NCBI GenBank assembly: GCA_964636945.1
Contig: CAZWVH010000037.1
Location: 1 to 27,509 of the forward strand
Source of the DNA: CAZADA01 sp964636945
GTDB taxonomy: Bacteria; Pseudomonadota; Alphaproteobacteria; Caulobacterales; Maricaulaceae
Direction: 5' to 3'
DNA: 27,509 nucleotides
Part shown: positions 1 to 6,306 of the stretch, one piece after another
Position numbering within the stretch: the first letter of the stretch is position 1
How the letters are laid out: each line of letters opens with the position of its first letter
Translations under genes and position numbers: made by a program
The notes under the pieces: generated by a model
Databases searched by the model: none
Told to the model about the DNA's origin: nothing
The model's input: the letters and a program-made list of their open reading frames with translations, nothing else

Positions 1-614
1 ACCATGACCTGGTAGAGGAAAACGGTGCTGTCATCGTTGACGATGCCAACGCCCGACGGGCTGTATTCCACGTCAACGTTCGCAATACCGATACCGCCGC
101 CGATATAAGCAGAGAAGGGCGATGCGCCGAAGGCAAAATCGTAAAATGCGTTACCAGCAAGCCCAAGCGTCTCAATGGAGCCTTGGCCATCAGACACCAA
201 GTCGCCGACCGTAACGCCCAATGGTTCGGTCTGGCTTTCGCCCAGCAGAACACCAGCGTCGATGGTGTCAATCACGCCCAATCCGTCAACAGAAACCCCG
301 GAGTGCGTGTCCACATCATTGCCAGAATACGACACTTCGCCTTCCAGGCGGAAATTGGGGGAAAGCTTGAAACCGTAGGCGCCGCTGACAAAATAGCCGC
401 TGTCAAACTCCGTCGACCACCCCAGTCCCGTACCGCTTGGAATAGTCCCCGCGTCCAAGCCCAGGGCAAAGTCCTCGGTAAAATTGCCAGAATTGTCACT
501 ATCGCTCAGCATGCTAAAGCCAGCCGAACCACGCACATACTGCTGTTGAGCAGAGGCTGCACCGGCCAGTGCGCAGGTGATCGCCAATCCAGAAACCATA
601 GCCGTGATTTTCAT
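1..614 (-). CDS. Outer-membrane beta-barrel protein, 3'-truncated by window edge
   Basis: The frame is open from an ATG at 614 down to base 1, giving 204 codons with no stop; the C-terminus lies outside the window. The N-terminus is a clear signal peptide (MKITAMVSGLAITCALAGAASAQ, cut here as M1 to about A22), with cleavage probably after ASA. The mature part is rich in Gly, Ser, Asp and aromatic residues in alternating patterns (for example YFVSGAYGFKLSPNFRLEGE and FSAYIGGGIGIANVDVEY), as in small OmpA/OmpW/porin-family barrels. A Shine-Dalgarno AAGGGGAG lies about 5 nt upstream of the ATG. Role is probably an outer-membrane barrel of unknown specificity. The divergent TetR gene and the 23-bp inverted repeat at 651-673 suggest it is the regulated target. 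The exact family is uncertain. Confidence 0.75.
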   Translation of the reverse strand, partial: MKITAMVSGLAITCALAGAASAQQQYVRGSAGFSMLSDSDNSGNFTEDFALGLDAGTIPSGTGLGWSTEFDSGYFVSGAYGFKLSPNFRLEGEVSYSGNDVDTHSGVSVDGLGVIDTIDAGVLLGESQTEPLGVTVGDLVSDGQGSIETLGLAGNAFYDFAFGASPFSAYIGGGIGIANVDVEYSPSGVGIVNDDSTVFLYQVM

Positions 615-650
615 GAAAACTCCCCTTGTTAGATGATAAAGGCACTACGC

Positions 651-673
651 TATCGTATATAGCATATACGATA
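651..673. promoter_or_regulatory. Perfect inverted repeat, probable TetR-family operator
   Basis: Two perfect 10-bp arms (TATCGTATAT at 651-660 and ATATACGATA at 664-673) flank a 3-nt spacer AGC. The site lies 37 bp upstream of the outer-membrane barrel ATG and 154 bp upstream of the preferred tetR ATG. On the minus strand a TTGTTA (-35-like) and TACGAT (-10-like) pair, spaced about 16 nt, overlaps the repeat, so bound regulator would block the barrel promoter. The size and symmetry fit known TetR operators; which protein binds is inference. Confidence 0.6.
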
Positions 674-751
674 TAACAAGCTAGAGGGTTCGCTGACATT
701 GAAGCCAGGCGGCAGGGCGAGCGGGAGCATTCAGATGCACGACAAACGCAA

Positions 752-763
752 TAACCTAGGTTA
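752..763. repeat. 12-bp perfect palindrome upstream of tetR
   Basis: TAACCTAGGTTA reads the same on both strands and lies 64 bp upstream of the preferred tetR start at 828. It differs in sequence from the 651-673 repeat. A palindrome of this length is expected a few times by chance in 27 kb, so only its position makes it a candidate second regulatory site. Confidence 0.25.
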
Positions 764-827
764 CGCTGCCCGATTAGGGTTCAGCGCGCCGCAAGGCCCG
801 CGTCAATTGGGCCAAGGAAGGGCGCGT

Positions 828-1439
828 ATGACGGTCGCAAGTCAAGCGATATCACCCCGAAAGATCGAGCTGCTCGACATGCTCTCGCAAACGGCGCTGC
901 AAGAGACGTCAGCGCCAATCAGCCTGCGTCAGTTTGCAATTCAAGCGGGCGTTTCCGAGCCCACTTTACGGCATCATTTTGACGATCGTCAGGGCTTGGT
1001 GATTTCGATTTTGCGTCATGTGGCCGGCCACGCGCGCGAATTCCTGTACCGGTGTGCTCAACCGGGCAAGGACTTTGAGGATTCAGTGCGTGGCTACCTC
1101 GATTTGGCCATGGAAGGGTTCGGCAATGATGTGTTCGCGCGCGCGCACGCCTTTGCGCTGGTGGAATCGATTCACGATCCGGTGGTCGCCGAAGCCTATC
1201 TGAAAATTGTGATTGAGCCGTCCTTAGCCGCGATTGAAGCGCGTTTAGCGCCGTCACTGGACCCTGAAGGATCTGATCCCACAAAGGTGAGGGAAACGGC
1301 GTTCGTGCTGTACTCGCCTGTGCTGCTTGCGATCTTGCACCAGCGTCTTTTGAAGGGAGACGAGGCCCGACCCATGGATTTGCCGAGATTCTTCAATCGC
1401 CTGACGGGCATGCTCACGCGCGGGGCGGAGTTCGACTAG
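828..1439 (+). CDS. TetR/AcrR-family transcriptional regulator
   Basis: A 203-residue protein, the normal size for TetR-family repressors. The N-terminal DNA-binding domain covers about residues 8-60, with the helix-turn-helix around SLRQFAIQAGVSEPTLRHHF. The rest is a helical ligand-binding/dimerisation domain that is not conserved enough to name a ligand. I chose the ATG at 828 because AAGGAAGGG lies 5 nt upstream and the HTH then falls at the usual distance from the N-terminus. In-frame TTG 699 or ATG 735 would add 43 or 31 residues of non-domain sequence. The gene is divergent from the outer-membrane barrel gene and probably controls it through the repeat at 651-673. It converges on dnaJ. 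Family is sure; the target is inferred. Confidence 0.88.
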   Translation: MTVASQAISPRKIELLDMLSQTALQETSAPISLRQFAIQAGVSEPTLRHHFDDRQGLVISILRHVAGHAREFLYRCAQPGKDFEDSVRGYLDLAMEGFGNDVFARAHAFALVESIHDPVVAEAYLKIVIEPSLAAIEARLAPSLDPEGSDPTKVRETAFVLYSPVLLAILHQRLLKGDEARPMDLPRFFNRLTGMLTRGAEFD

Positions 1440-1466
1440 CCCAATGTCGGCACAGGCAATGGGCTA
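1437..1466. terminator. Hairpin between convergent tetR and dnaJ
   Basis: TAGCCCAATG (1437-1446) pairs with CAATGGGCTA (1457-1466) with one A-A mismatch, leaving a 10-nt loop. The left arm begins with the tetR stop codon. No T-run follows on either strand, so this is a candidate bidirectional end-of-transcript structure rather than a classical intrinsic terminator. Confidence 0.35.
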
Positions 1467-1494
1467 TTGAGCGGTGCGGATTTGCGCATCACGT

Positions 1495-2667
1495 TTATTG
1501 AACGTTTTCGCGCCCAGAGATGTCTTCCCAGAATTGTTTGGCCCGATCAAAAAAACTCTTGTGCGCCGGATGACAATGCTCGCCGCCTTCAGCGCAAAAT
1601 TTTTCTAGCAAATCGCGTTGTTTGGCCGAAAGCCGGGTTGGTGTCTCCACGAACACTTCCACATACATGTCACCGCGATTGGGCGTGCGTAGTTTGGGCA
1701 TGCCTTTACCGCGCAATCGAATTTGCCGTCCTGTTTGTGAGCCCTCGGGAATGCGAACATTGACCCGGCCGCCTTCTATAGTGGGCAGCTCGATCTCGCC
1801 GCCCAGCGCTGCCGTGGCCATGGGCACAGGAGCGCGGCAGTAGAGGTCTCCGCCATCACGTTCAAACAGGTCATGGGGGCGCACAGAAACAAAGATGTAG
1901 AGGTCGCCGCGCGCTCCGCCACGCGGGCCAGCATCGCCCTCGCCGGCGAGGCGAATGCGCATGCCATCTTCAACGCCAGCTGGGATTTTCACCGAAAGCG
2001 TGCGCTCGGTGCGTACGCGGCCCACCGCATCGCAGTCTCCACAGGGGATTTTGACATACCGACCCTGGCCGCCACAGCGCGGACAGGTGCGCTCCATGGT
2101 GAAAAATCCCTGTTGGGCGCGAACCCGGCCAGCGCCGCTGCATGTGGGGCACGTTTCGATATCGGTGCCCGGTTCGGCGCCATTGCCGCCACAACGACCA
2201 CAGGTCTCTGCAGACGGCACACGGATTTCTACGGACTTGCCATCAAAGGCGTCTTCAAGATCGATCTCTAAGTCATAGCGCAGATCCGACCCTCGGCCCG
2301 GCCCGCCATGGGATGAACCGCCACGCGTTCGACCAAAAAAGTCGCCAAAAATGTCGTCGAAGTTAGATCCAAATGCGGAGCGGACAATGTCTTCAAAATC
2401 AGCATAGCCGCCCGCGCCATTCGCGCCAGCCCCGGCCATGCCGTCCACCCCAGCGTGACCGTAGCGATCATAAGCCGCCCGCTTTTGGGCGTCAGACAGC
2501 ACCGCGTATGCTTCGTTGATCTGCTTGAATCTGGTTTCCGCTTCGGCGTCGTTGGGGTTGCGGTCAGGGTGATACTGCATCGCAAGTTTGCGATACGCGC
2601 TTTTCAACGCCTTGTCGTCTGCGGTGCGATCGACGCCGAGGGTTTGGTAATAGTCAGCTTTACTCAT
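1495..2667 (-). CDS. dnaJ: Chaperone protein DnaJ
   Basis: Hsp40 co-chaperone that delivers unfolded clients to DnaK and stimulates its ATPase in the cytoplasm. At 390 residues it has full type-I architecture: J domain (1-70) with the HPD motif at 33-35; Gly/Phe-rich linker (about 72-130); a zinc-binding domain with four Cys pairs at C156/C159, C173/C176, C195/C198 and C209/C212; then the C-terminal client-binding region. The fourth zinc repeat reads CGDCDAVG, keeping both Cys but losing the first of the usual glycines of CxxCxGxG. The gene lies 108 bp downstream of dnaK on the same strand and is probably co-transcribed, with a hairpin in the gap. No strong Shine-Dalgarno is visible. The start matches the conserved N-terminus. 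Confidence 0.98.
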   Translation of the reverse strand: MSKADYYQTLGVDRTADDKALKSAYRKLAMQYHPDRNPNDAEAETRFKQINEAYAVLSDAQKRAAYDRYGHAGVDGMAGAGANGAGGYADFEDIVRSAFGSNFDDIFGDFFGRTRGGSSHGGPGRGSDLRYDLEIDLEDAFDGKSVEIRVPSAETCGRCGGNGAEPGTDIETCPTCSGAGRVRAQQGFFTMERTCPRCGGQGRYVKIPCGDCDAVGRVRTERTLSVKIPAGVEDGMRIRLAGEGDAGPRGGARGDLYIFVSVRPHDLFERDGGDLYCRAPVPMATAALGGEIELPTIEGGRVNVRIPEGSQTGRQIRLRGKGMPKLRTPNRGDMYVEVFVETPTRLSAKQRDLLEKFCAEGGEHCHPAHKSFFDRAKQFWEDISGRENVQ

Positions 2668-2712
2668 GAACTGGCGGTCTCGTCTTCGCGATCCTCTTCA
2701 AGCGAGCACAGG

Positions 2713-2757
2713 TCATGTCGCTCTTTAGCCGATGAAACGGCCGCAGAGCGAACATGA
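2713..2757 (-). promoter_or_regulatory. Hairpin in the dnaK-dnaJ intergenic gap
   Basis: TCATGTCGCTCT (2713-2724) pairs with AGAGCG plus ACATGA (2745-2750, 2752-2757), with A2751 bulged: 12 bp around a 20-nt loop. An overlapping small palindrome, CATGAC-T-GTCATG at 2753-2765, could form instead of the base of the stem. There is no U-run. It could stabilise the dnaK mRNA 3' end or reduce read-through into dnaJ; either is inference. Confidence 0.45.
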
Positions 2758-2775
2758 CTGTCATGCGCAATGCAG

Positions 2776-4689
2776 CTAGGCGCTCTTCTTGTTGTCGTCC
2801 ACTTCTTCAAATTCAGCATCGACGACACCTTGATCGTCATCTGCCGGTTGGTCTGTGCTAGGCGCCTCGCCTCCGGCTTCGCCGCCGGACGCCTTATACA
2901 TGGCTTCGCCCAACTTCATCGCCGCTTGCATGAGGGCTTGGGTTTTGCCCTGAATTTCTTTCAGGTCCTCGCCATCTTTCACGGCTTTGAGGTCAGCGAT
3001 TGCCGTGTCGATGGCCGCCTTGTCATCGCCTGAGACCTTATCGCCAAATTCCTGCAATTGGCTTTCGGTCTGATGGACCAATGCATCAGCCGCGTTTTTG
3101 GCCTCCGCCAGCTCGCGCCGTTTCTTGTCGTCGCTGGCGTGAGCTTCGGCGTCTTTGACCATCTGGTCGATGTCTGTATCCGACAATCCGCCAGAGGCCT
3201 GGATTCGAATGGCCTGTTCCTTGCCCGTGGCCTTGTCCTTGGCCGAGACGTTCACAATGCCATTGGCGTCAATGTCGAACGTGACTTCCACTTGCGGCAT
3301 GCCGCGCGGCGCTGGCGGAATTCCCACCAGATCAAATTGGCCGAGCAGCTTGTTATCCGCCGCCATTTCCCGTTCGCCTTGGAAGACGCGGATCGTCACA
3401 GCCGCCTGGTTGTCCTCAGCGGTTGAGAACACCTGCGACTTTTTCATTGGTATGGTGGTGTTGCGCTCAATCAGCCGTGTGAACACGCCGCCCAGGGTTT
3501 CGATACCCAAGCTCAGCGGAGTGACGTCAAGCAACAACACGTCTTTCACATCGCCCTGCAATACGCCCGCTTGAATCGCGGCGCCCATGGCGACAACTTC
3601 GTCAGGGTTCACCCCTTTATGGGGCTCGCGGCCGAAGAAATTCTTCACCACTTCTTGGATTTTCGGCATGCGTGTCATGCCGCCCACCAGAACCACGTCT
3701 TCAATGTCGCTCGCCGCCACGCCGGCGTCTTTCAGCGCCGCCTTGCAGGGCTCAATGGTCCGCTGGACCAAATCTTCCACCAGCGTTTCCAGCTTGGCGC
3801 GGGTCAGCTTCATGTTCAGGTGTTTGGGCCCAGACGCATCAGCAGTGATGAAGGGCAGGTTCACTTCGTATTGGGCGGCGGAGGAAAGCTCTTTCTTCGC
3901 CTTTTCAGCCTCTTCTTTCAGACGCTGCAGGGCGAGTTTGTCATTGCGCAAATCAATCCCGGCATCCTTTTTAAACTCGCTGGCCAGATATTCGACTATG
4001 CGCATGTCGAAGTCTTCACCGCCTAAGAACGTATCGCCGTTGGTGGCTTTGACTTCAAACACGCCATCGCCGATTTCCAAGATCGAGACGTCAAATGTGC
4101 CGCCACCTAAGTCGTAGACGGCGATGGTCCTGCCTTCTTGTTTATCAAGACCATAGGCGAGCGCGGCGGCAGTGGGTTCGTTGATGATGCGCAGCACTTC
4201 CAAACCGGCGATTTTGCCAGCGTCTTTGGTTGCTTGGCGCTGAGCGTCGTTGAAGTAGGCGGGAACCGTAATGACGGCCTGTGTGACGGGCTGGCCAAGG
4301 TAGGACTCCGCCGTTTCCTTCATTTTTTGTAAGACGAAGGCAGAAATCTCGGATGGCGCGAATTGTTTATCGCGGCCTTGCACCCAAGCGTCGCCATTGG
4401 GACCGGGCACAATTCTATAGGGAACCATGTCCACGTCTTTTTTGACGGTGGGGTCGTCCATATTGCGGCCAATCAGGCGCTTAATGGCGAAGAATGTGTG
4501 TTCCGGATTGGTAACCGCTTGGCGTTTGGCGGGCTGACCAATCAGGCGCTCGCCATCTTCAGTAAAGGCTACAACCGACGGCGTCGTGCGCGAGCCCTCT
4601 GAATTTTCGATCACCTTTGCGGCCTTGCCGTCCATGACGGCGACGCACGAGTTGGTTGTACCCAGATCGATGCCGATCACTTTGCTCAT
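2776..4689 (-). CDS. dnaK: Molecular chaperone DnaK (Hsp70)
   Basis: ATP-dependent Hsp70 that folds and protects cytoplasmic proteins with DnaJ and GrpE, both encoded in this window. The protein is 637 residues, normal for DnaK. The ATPase domain begins at IGIDLGTTNS (5-14), contains VITVPAYFND and VYDLGGGTFDVSI, and is followed by the substrate-binding domain and helical lid, ending in the typical acidic EFEEVDD tail. The start at 4689 follows GGAAGGAG at 4698-4705 on the minus strand, 8 nt away. The frame stays open upstream to 4881, but that extension has no homology-like content and contains the leader hairpin, so it is untranslated leader. Regulation is probably by RpoH from the promoter at 4826-4856. 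Confidence 0.99.
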   Translation of the reverse strand: MSKVIGIDLGTTNSCVAVMDGKAAKVIENSEGSRTTPSVVAFTEDGERLIGQPAKRQAVTNPEHTFFAIKRLIGRNMDDPTVKKDVDMVPYRIVPGPNGDAWVQGRDKQFAPSEISAFVLQKMKETAESYLGQPVTQAVITVPAYFNDAQRQATKDAGKIAGLEVLRIINEPTAAALAYGLDKQEGRTIAVYDLGGGTFDVSILEIGDGVFEVKATNGDTFLGGEDFDMRIVEYLASEFKKDAGIDLRNDKLALQRLKEEAEKAKKELSSAAQYEVNLPFITADASGPKHLNMKLTRAKLETLVEDLVQRTIEPCKAALKDAGVAASDIEDVVLVGGMTRMPKIQEVVKNFFGREPHKGVNPDEVVAMGAAIQAGVLQGDVKDVLLLDVTPLSLGIETLGGVFTRLIERNTTIPMKKSQVFSTAEDNQAAVTIRVFQGEREMAADNKLLGQFDLVGIPPAPRGMPQVEVTFDIDANGIVNVSAKDKATGKEQAIRIQASGGLSDTDIDQMVKDAEAHASDDKKRRELAEAKNAADALVHQTESQLQEFGDKVSGDDKAAIDTAIADLKAVKDGEDLKEIQGKTQALMQAAMKLGEAMYKASGGEAGGEAPSTDQPADDDQGVVDAEFEEVDDNKKSA

Positions 4690-4724
4690 TCTTATCGCTC
4701 CTTCCGGCAAGTCGCCTGCGGACC

Positions 4725-4777
4725 CGAAGCGCCCAGTTTGCGACTCCCCAATGCGCTGCGCCATTTTGGGCGCTTCG
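4725..4777 (-). promoter_or_regulatory. Long perfect stem-loop in the dnaK leader
   Basis: CGAAGCGCCCA (4725-4735) is perfectly complementary to TGGGCGCTTCG (4767-4777), an 11-bp GC-rich stem with a 31-nt loop. It lies in the predicted dnaK 5' untranslated region, about 20 nt upstream of the Shine-Dalgarno, so it does not itself hide the ribosome binding site. It may stabilise the message or set spacing for a regulator. There is no T-run, so an attenuator is unlikely. Confidence 0.55.
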
Positions 4778-4794
4778 TGGTGTTTCGTTTGATC

Positions 4795-4815
4795 TCGCGG
4801 GCGAAAACGCCGCGA
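4795..4815 (-). promoter_or_regulatory. Hairpin at the predicted 5' end of the dnaK mRNA
   Basis: TCGCGGGCG (4795-4803) and CGCCGCGA (4808-4815) form an 8-bp stem with one bulged G and an AAAA loop. It starts within a few bases of the transcription start expected from the sigma-32-like promoter. Such 5'-end hairpins are known to protect mRNAs from 5'-dependent decay; that role here is inference. Confidence 0.35.
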
Positions 4816-4825
4816 ACAATCGCGG

Positions 4826-4856
4826 ATATGGGGGGATGCGCCGTTTCTCGCAAGGG
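4826..4856 (-). promoter_or_regulatory. Sigma-32 (RpoH)-type heat-shock promoter for dnaK
   Basis: Read on the minus strand there is a -35 element CCCTTGCGA (4856-4848), a 14-nt spacer and a -10 element CCCCATAT (4833-4826). The -10 is an exact match to the enterobacterial sigma-32 consensus and the -35 keeps the CCCTTG core. It also fits the looser alphaproteobacterial form (CTTG, about 18 nt, CYTATNT) with one mismatch. Expected transcription start is near 4819, giving a leader of about 130 nt. Confidence 0.72.
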
Positions 4857-4932
4857 CCTTGACAACGCTGTGGCTTGCCATCCACGTCGCAAACGGCGAT
4901 CTTCAACAGCTGTAAGCGTGGAGGACGTGGCG

Positions 4933-5649
4933 ATGAGCACAGCAATATCGGACACAGTCCGGCGTTGGCGGGGGCCGGCTTACGCCGTGCTTACAGGGTT
5001 TGCGCTGACATCGTGCTTTTTTAACGCGTCGCGCGTGCCCGCAATCCCCGCCGACTCACGCCTGGACGCGTCGCCTCTGCCCGACGGATATTATTGTGTA
5101 ATCGAGGCTGATTCTGATCTCGAAGATCGACTCGACGAGGCTGATTGTGGCCAATGGCGCTTTGACGCTGTCGCCAAAGAGCTGATCATTGAGCCCGACG
5201 ATCCTGACGAGCGAACCGGCTTCGCCCTGGCGCGGCTCAATCGCGGCGTCGTGCTGATGCAAGCCTATGATGAAGATTTCGAGGGATATTACTTGGTGTA
5301 TGCGATCATGCGCGAGGGCGGCGCGGTGTTTTTGCCGGCCATCGAAACACACGAGGCTGACGTGCTGCGCGCTCAGGCGCTGGGCGTGGCGGTGGCCGAA
5401 GGTGATGACTTGCTCAGTGTCGAGGCTGGAGACGCAGCCGCAGTGCTCGAGCTATTCAACGATGCGTCCGGACGTCGATTTGACGCGGCGCTGCGCGATC
5501 CGCAGCTGGCGGATCAGATCTATTCCGACAGTGTCTATGTCGTGCATATGGGCGATAGCCTGCCTGACAGTTTGCCTAAAATTCGCGAGTTTAAGCCAGT
5601 GATGGACAAGCTTGATTGGGCCATCGAACGCGCCATGACGTTGGAGTAG
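4933..5649 (+). CDS. Uncharacterised lipoprotein, divergent from dnaK
   Basis: A 238-residue protein with an N-terminal basic stretch (RRWR), a hydrophobic segment (about 15-27) and a lipobox LTSC, with lipidation predicted at C28. The mature part is acidic and opens with a DGYYCVIEADSD-like segment. I recognise no named domain or catalytic motif. The start at 4933 is supported by GGAGGA about 8 nt upstream; the frame is open further back to 4738, but that would bury the signal peptide behind 65 residues of dnaK leader sequence. It is divergent from dnaK, and a perfect TTGACA lies at 4859-4864, though no good -10 follows at the usual spacing. The AlkB-like gene follows 12 bp downstream, so they may be co-transcribed. 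Expected location is the inner or outer membrane, periplasmic face. Confidence 0.8.
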   Translation: MSTAISDTVRRWRGPAYAVLTGFALTSCFFNASRVPAIPADSRLDASPLPDGYYCVIEADSDLEDRLDEADCGQWRFDAVAKELIIEPDDPDERTGFALARLNRGVVLMQAYDEDFEGYYLVYAIMREGGAVFLPAIETHEADVLRAQALGVAVAEGDDLLSVEAGDAAAVLELFNDASGRRFDAALRDPQLADQIYSDSVYVVHMGDSLPDSLPKIREFKPVMDKLDWAIERAMTLE

Positions 5650-5661
5650 GCTGCGGCGCCA

Positions 5662-6306
5662 ATGAGTGGTTTTGCACTCCCCCAAGGCTTTCGCTTTTTG
5701 CCGGACTATTTTGACAGGGCGGCCCAGCGCGCGCTCCTGGACGGCGTTCTGACCTCCATGCGCGAGGCGGATGCGCCCTTCTTTCAGCCGCGCATGCCGC
5801 GCACCGGCCAGCCCATGTCCGTGACCATGAGTAATTTGGGTCCGCTGGGCTGGGTGACGGACAAGGAAAGAGGCTATCGCTATGAGCCGGCCCATCCGAC
5901 CACGGGCAGACCTTGGCCACCTCTGCCCAAAGCGCTGCTCGACCTGTGGAATGAGGTCGCGGACTATCCCGCCCCGCCTGAGGCGTGCTTGGTCAATCAT
6001 TACGGTGACGGCGCCAAAATGGGCATGCATATTGATTGGGACGAGCGGGCGACGGACGCCGCCGTGGTGTCGGTGTCCCTGGGCGACCGCGCCCTGTTTC
6101 GACTGGGCGGGCCTAAGCGTTCCGACAAAGCCGTGTCGATGAAGCTCAATTCGGGCGATGTGGTGGTGCTCGGCGGGGCGTCGCGGCGTTGCTATCACGG
6201 CGTCAGCCGCATTTATCCCGGCACGTCGACGCTCTTAGCCGAAGCTGGATTGACGCAGGGCGGGCGGATCAACCTCACCCTGCGCCGTGTGAACTTGCCA
6301 GCCTAA
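5662..6306 (+). CDS. alkB: AlkB-family Fe(II)/2-oxoglutarate dioxygenase
   Basis: Probable oxidative demethylase that repairs 1-methyladenine and 3-methylcytosine-type lesions in DNA or RNA. The 214-residue protein has the iron triad as H123-x-D125 (MGMHIDWDE) and H179 (CYHGV). 2-oxoglutarate binding is supported by the N-x-Y segment at 112-114 (VNHYGDG) and by R202/R208 in RINLTLR. The fold region and length match the AlkB family. The gene follows the lipoprotein by 12 bp with only a weak ribosome site, suggesting coupling. Its TAA interlocks with the TAG of the convergent S9 peptidase gene. No Ada-type partner is present. Substrate preference cannot be read from the sequence. Confidence 0.92.
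   Translation: MSGFALPQGFRFLPDYFDRAAQRALLDGVLTSMREADAPFFQPRMPRTGQPMSVTMSNLGPLGWVTDKERGYRYEPAHPTTGRPWPPLPKALLDLWNEVADYPAPPEACLVNHYGDGAKMGMHIDWDERATDAAVVSVSLGDRALFRLGGPKRSDKAVSMKLNSGDVVVLGGASRRCYHGVSRIYPGTSTLLAEAGLTQGGRINLTLRRVNLPA

Noticed and set aside
699..827. Longer TetR protein from TTG 699 or ATG 735
   Set aside because: The extra residues show no domain, and ATG 828 has a much better Shine-Dalgarno and gives the normal family length.
4690..4881. In-frame N-terminal extension of DnaK (a 701-residue reading)
   Set aside because: The conserved DnaK start MSKVIGIDLGTTNS has a strong ribosome site, and the extension is made of promoter and leader hairpin sequence.
4690..4932. CIRCE element in the dnaK control region
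   Set aside because: I looked for TTAGCACTC and GAGTGCTAA on both strands here and upstream of hrcA and found neither.
5452..6198. 248-codon open frame antisense to the lipoprotein/alkB genes
   Set aside because: It is a shadow of two recognisable genes on the plus strand; its composition is His/Arg-rich and matches no family.
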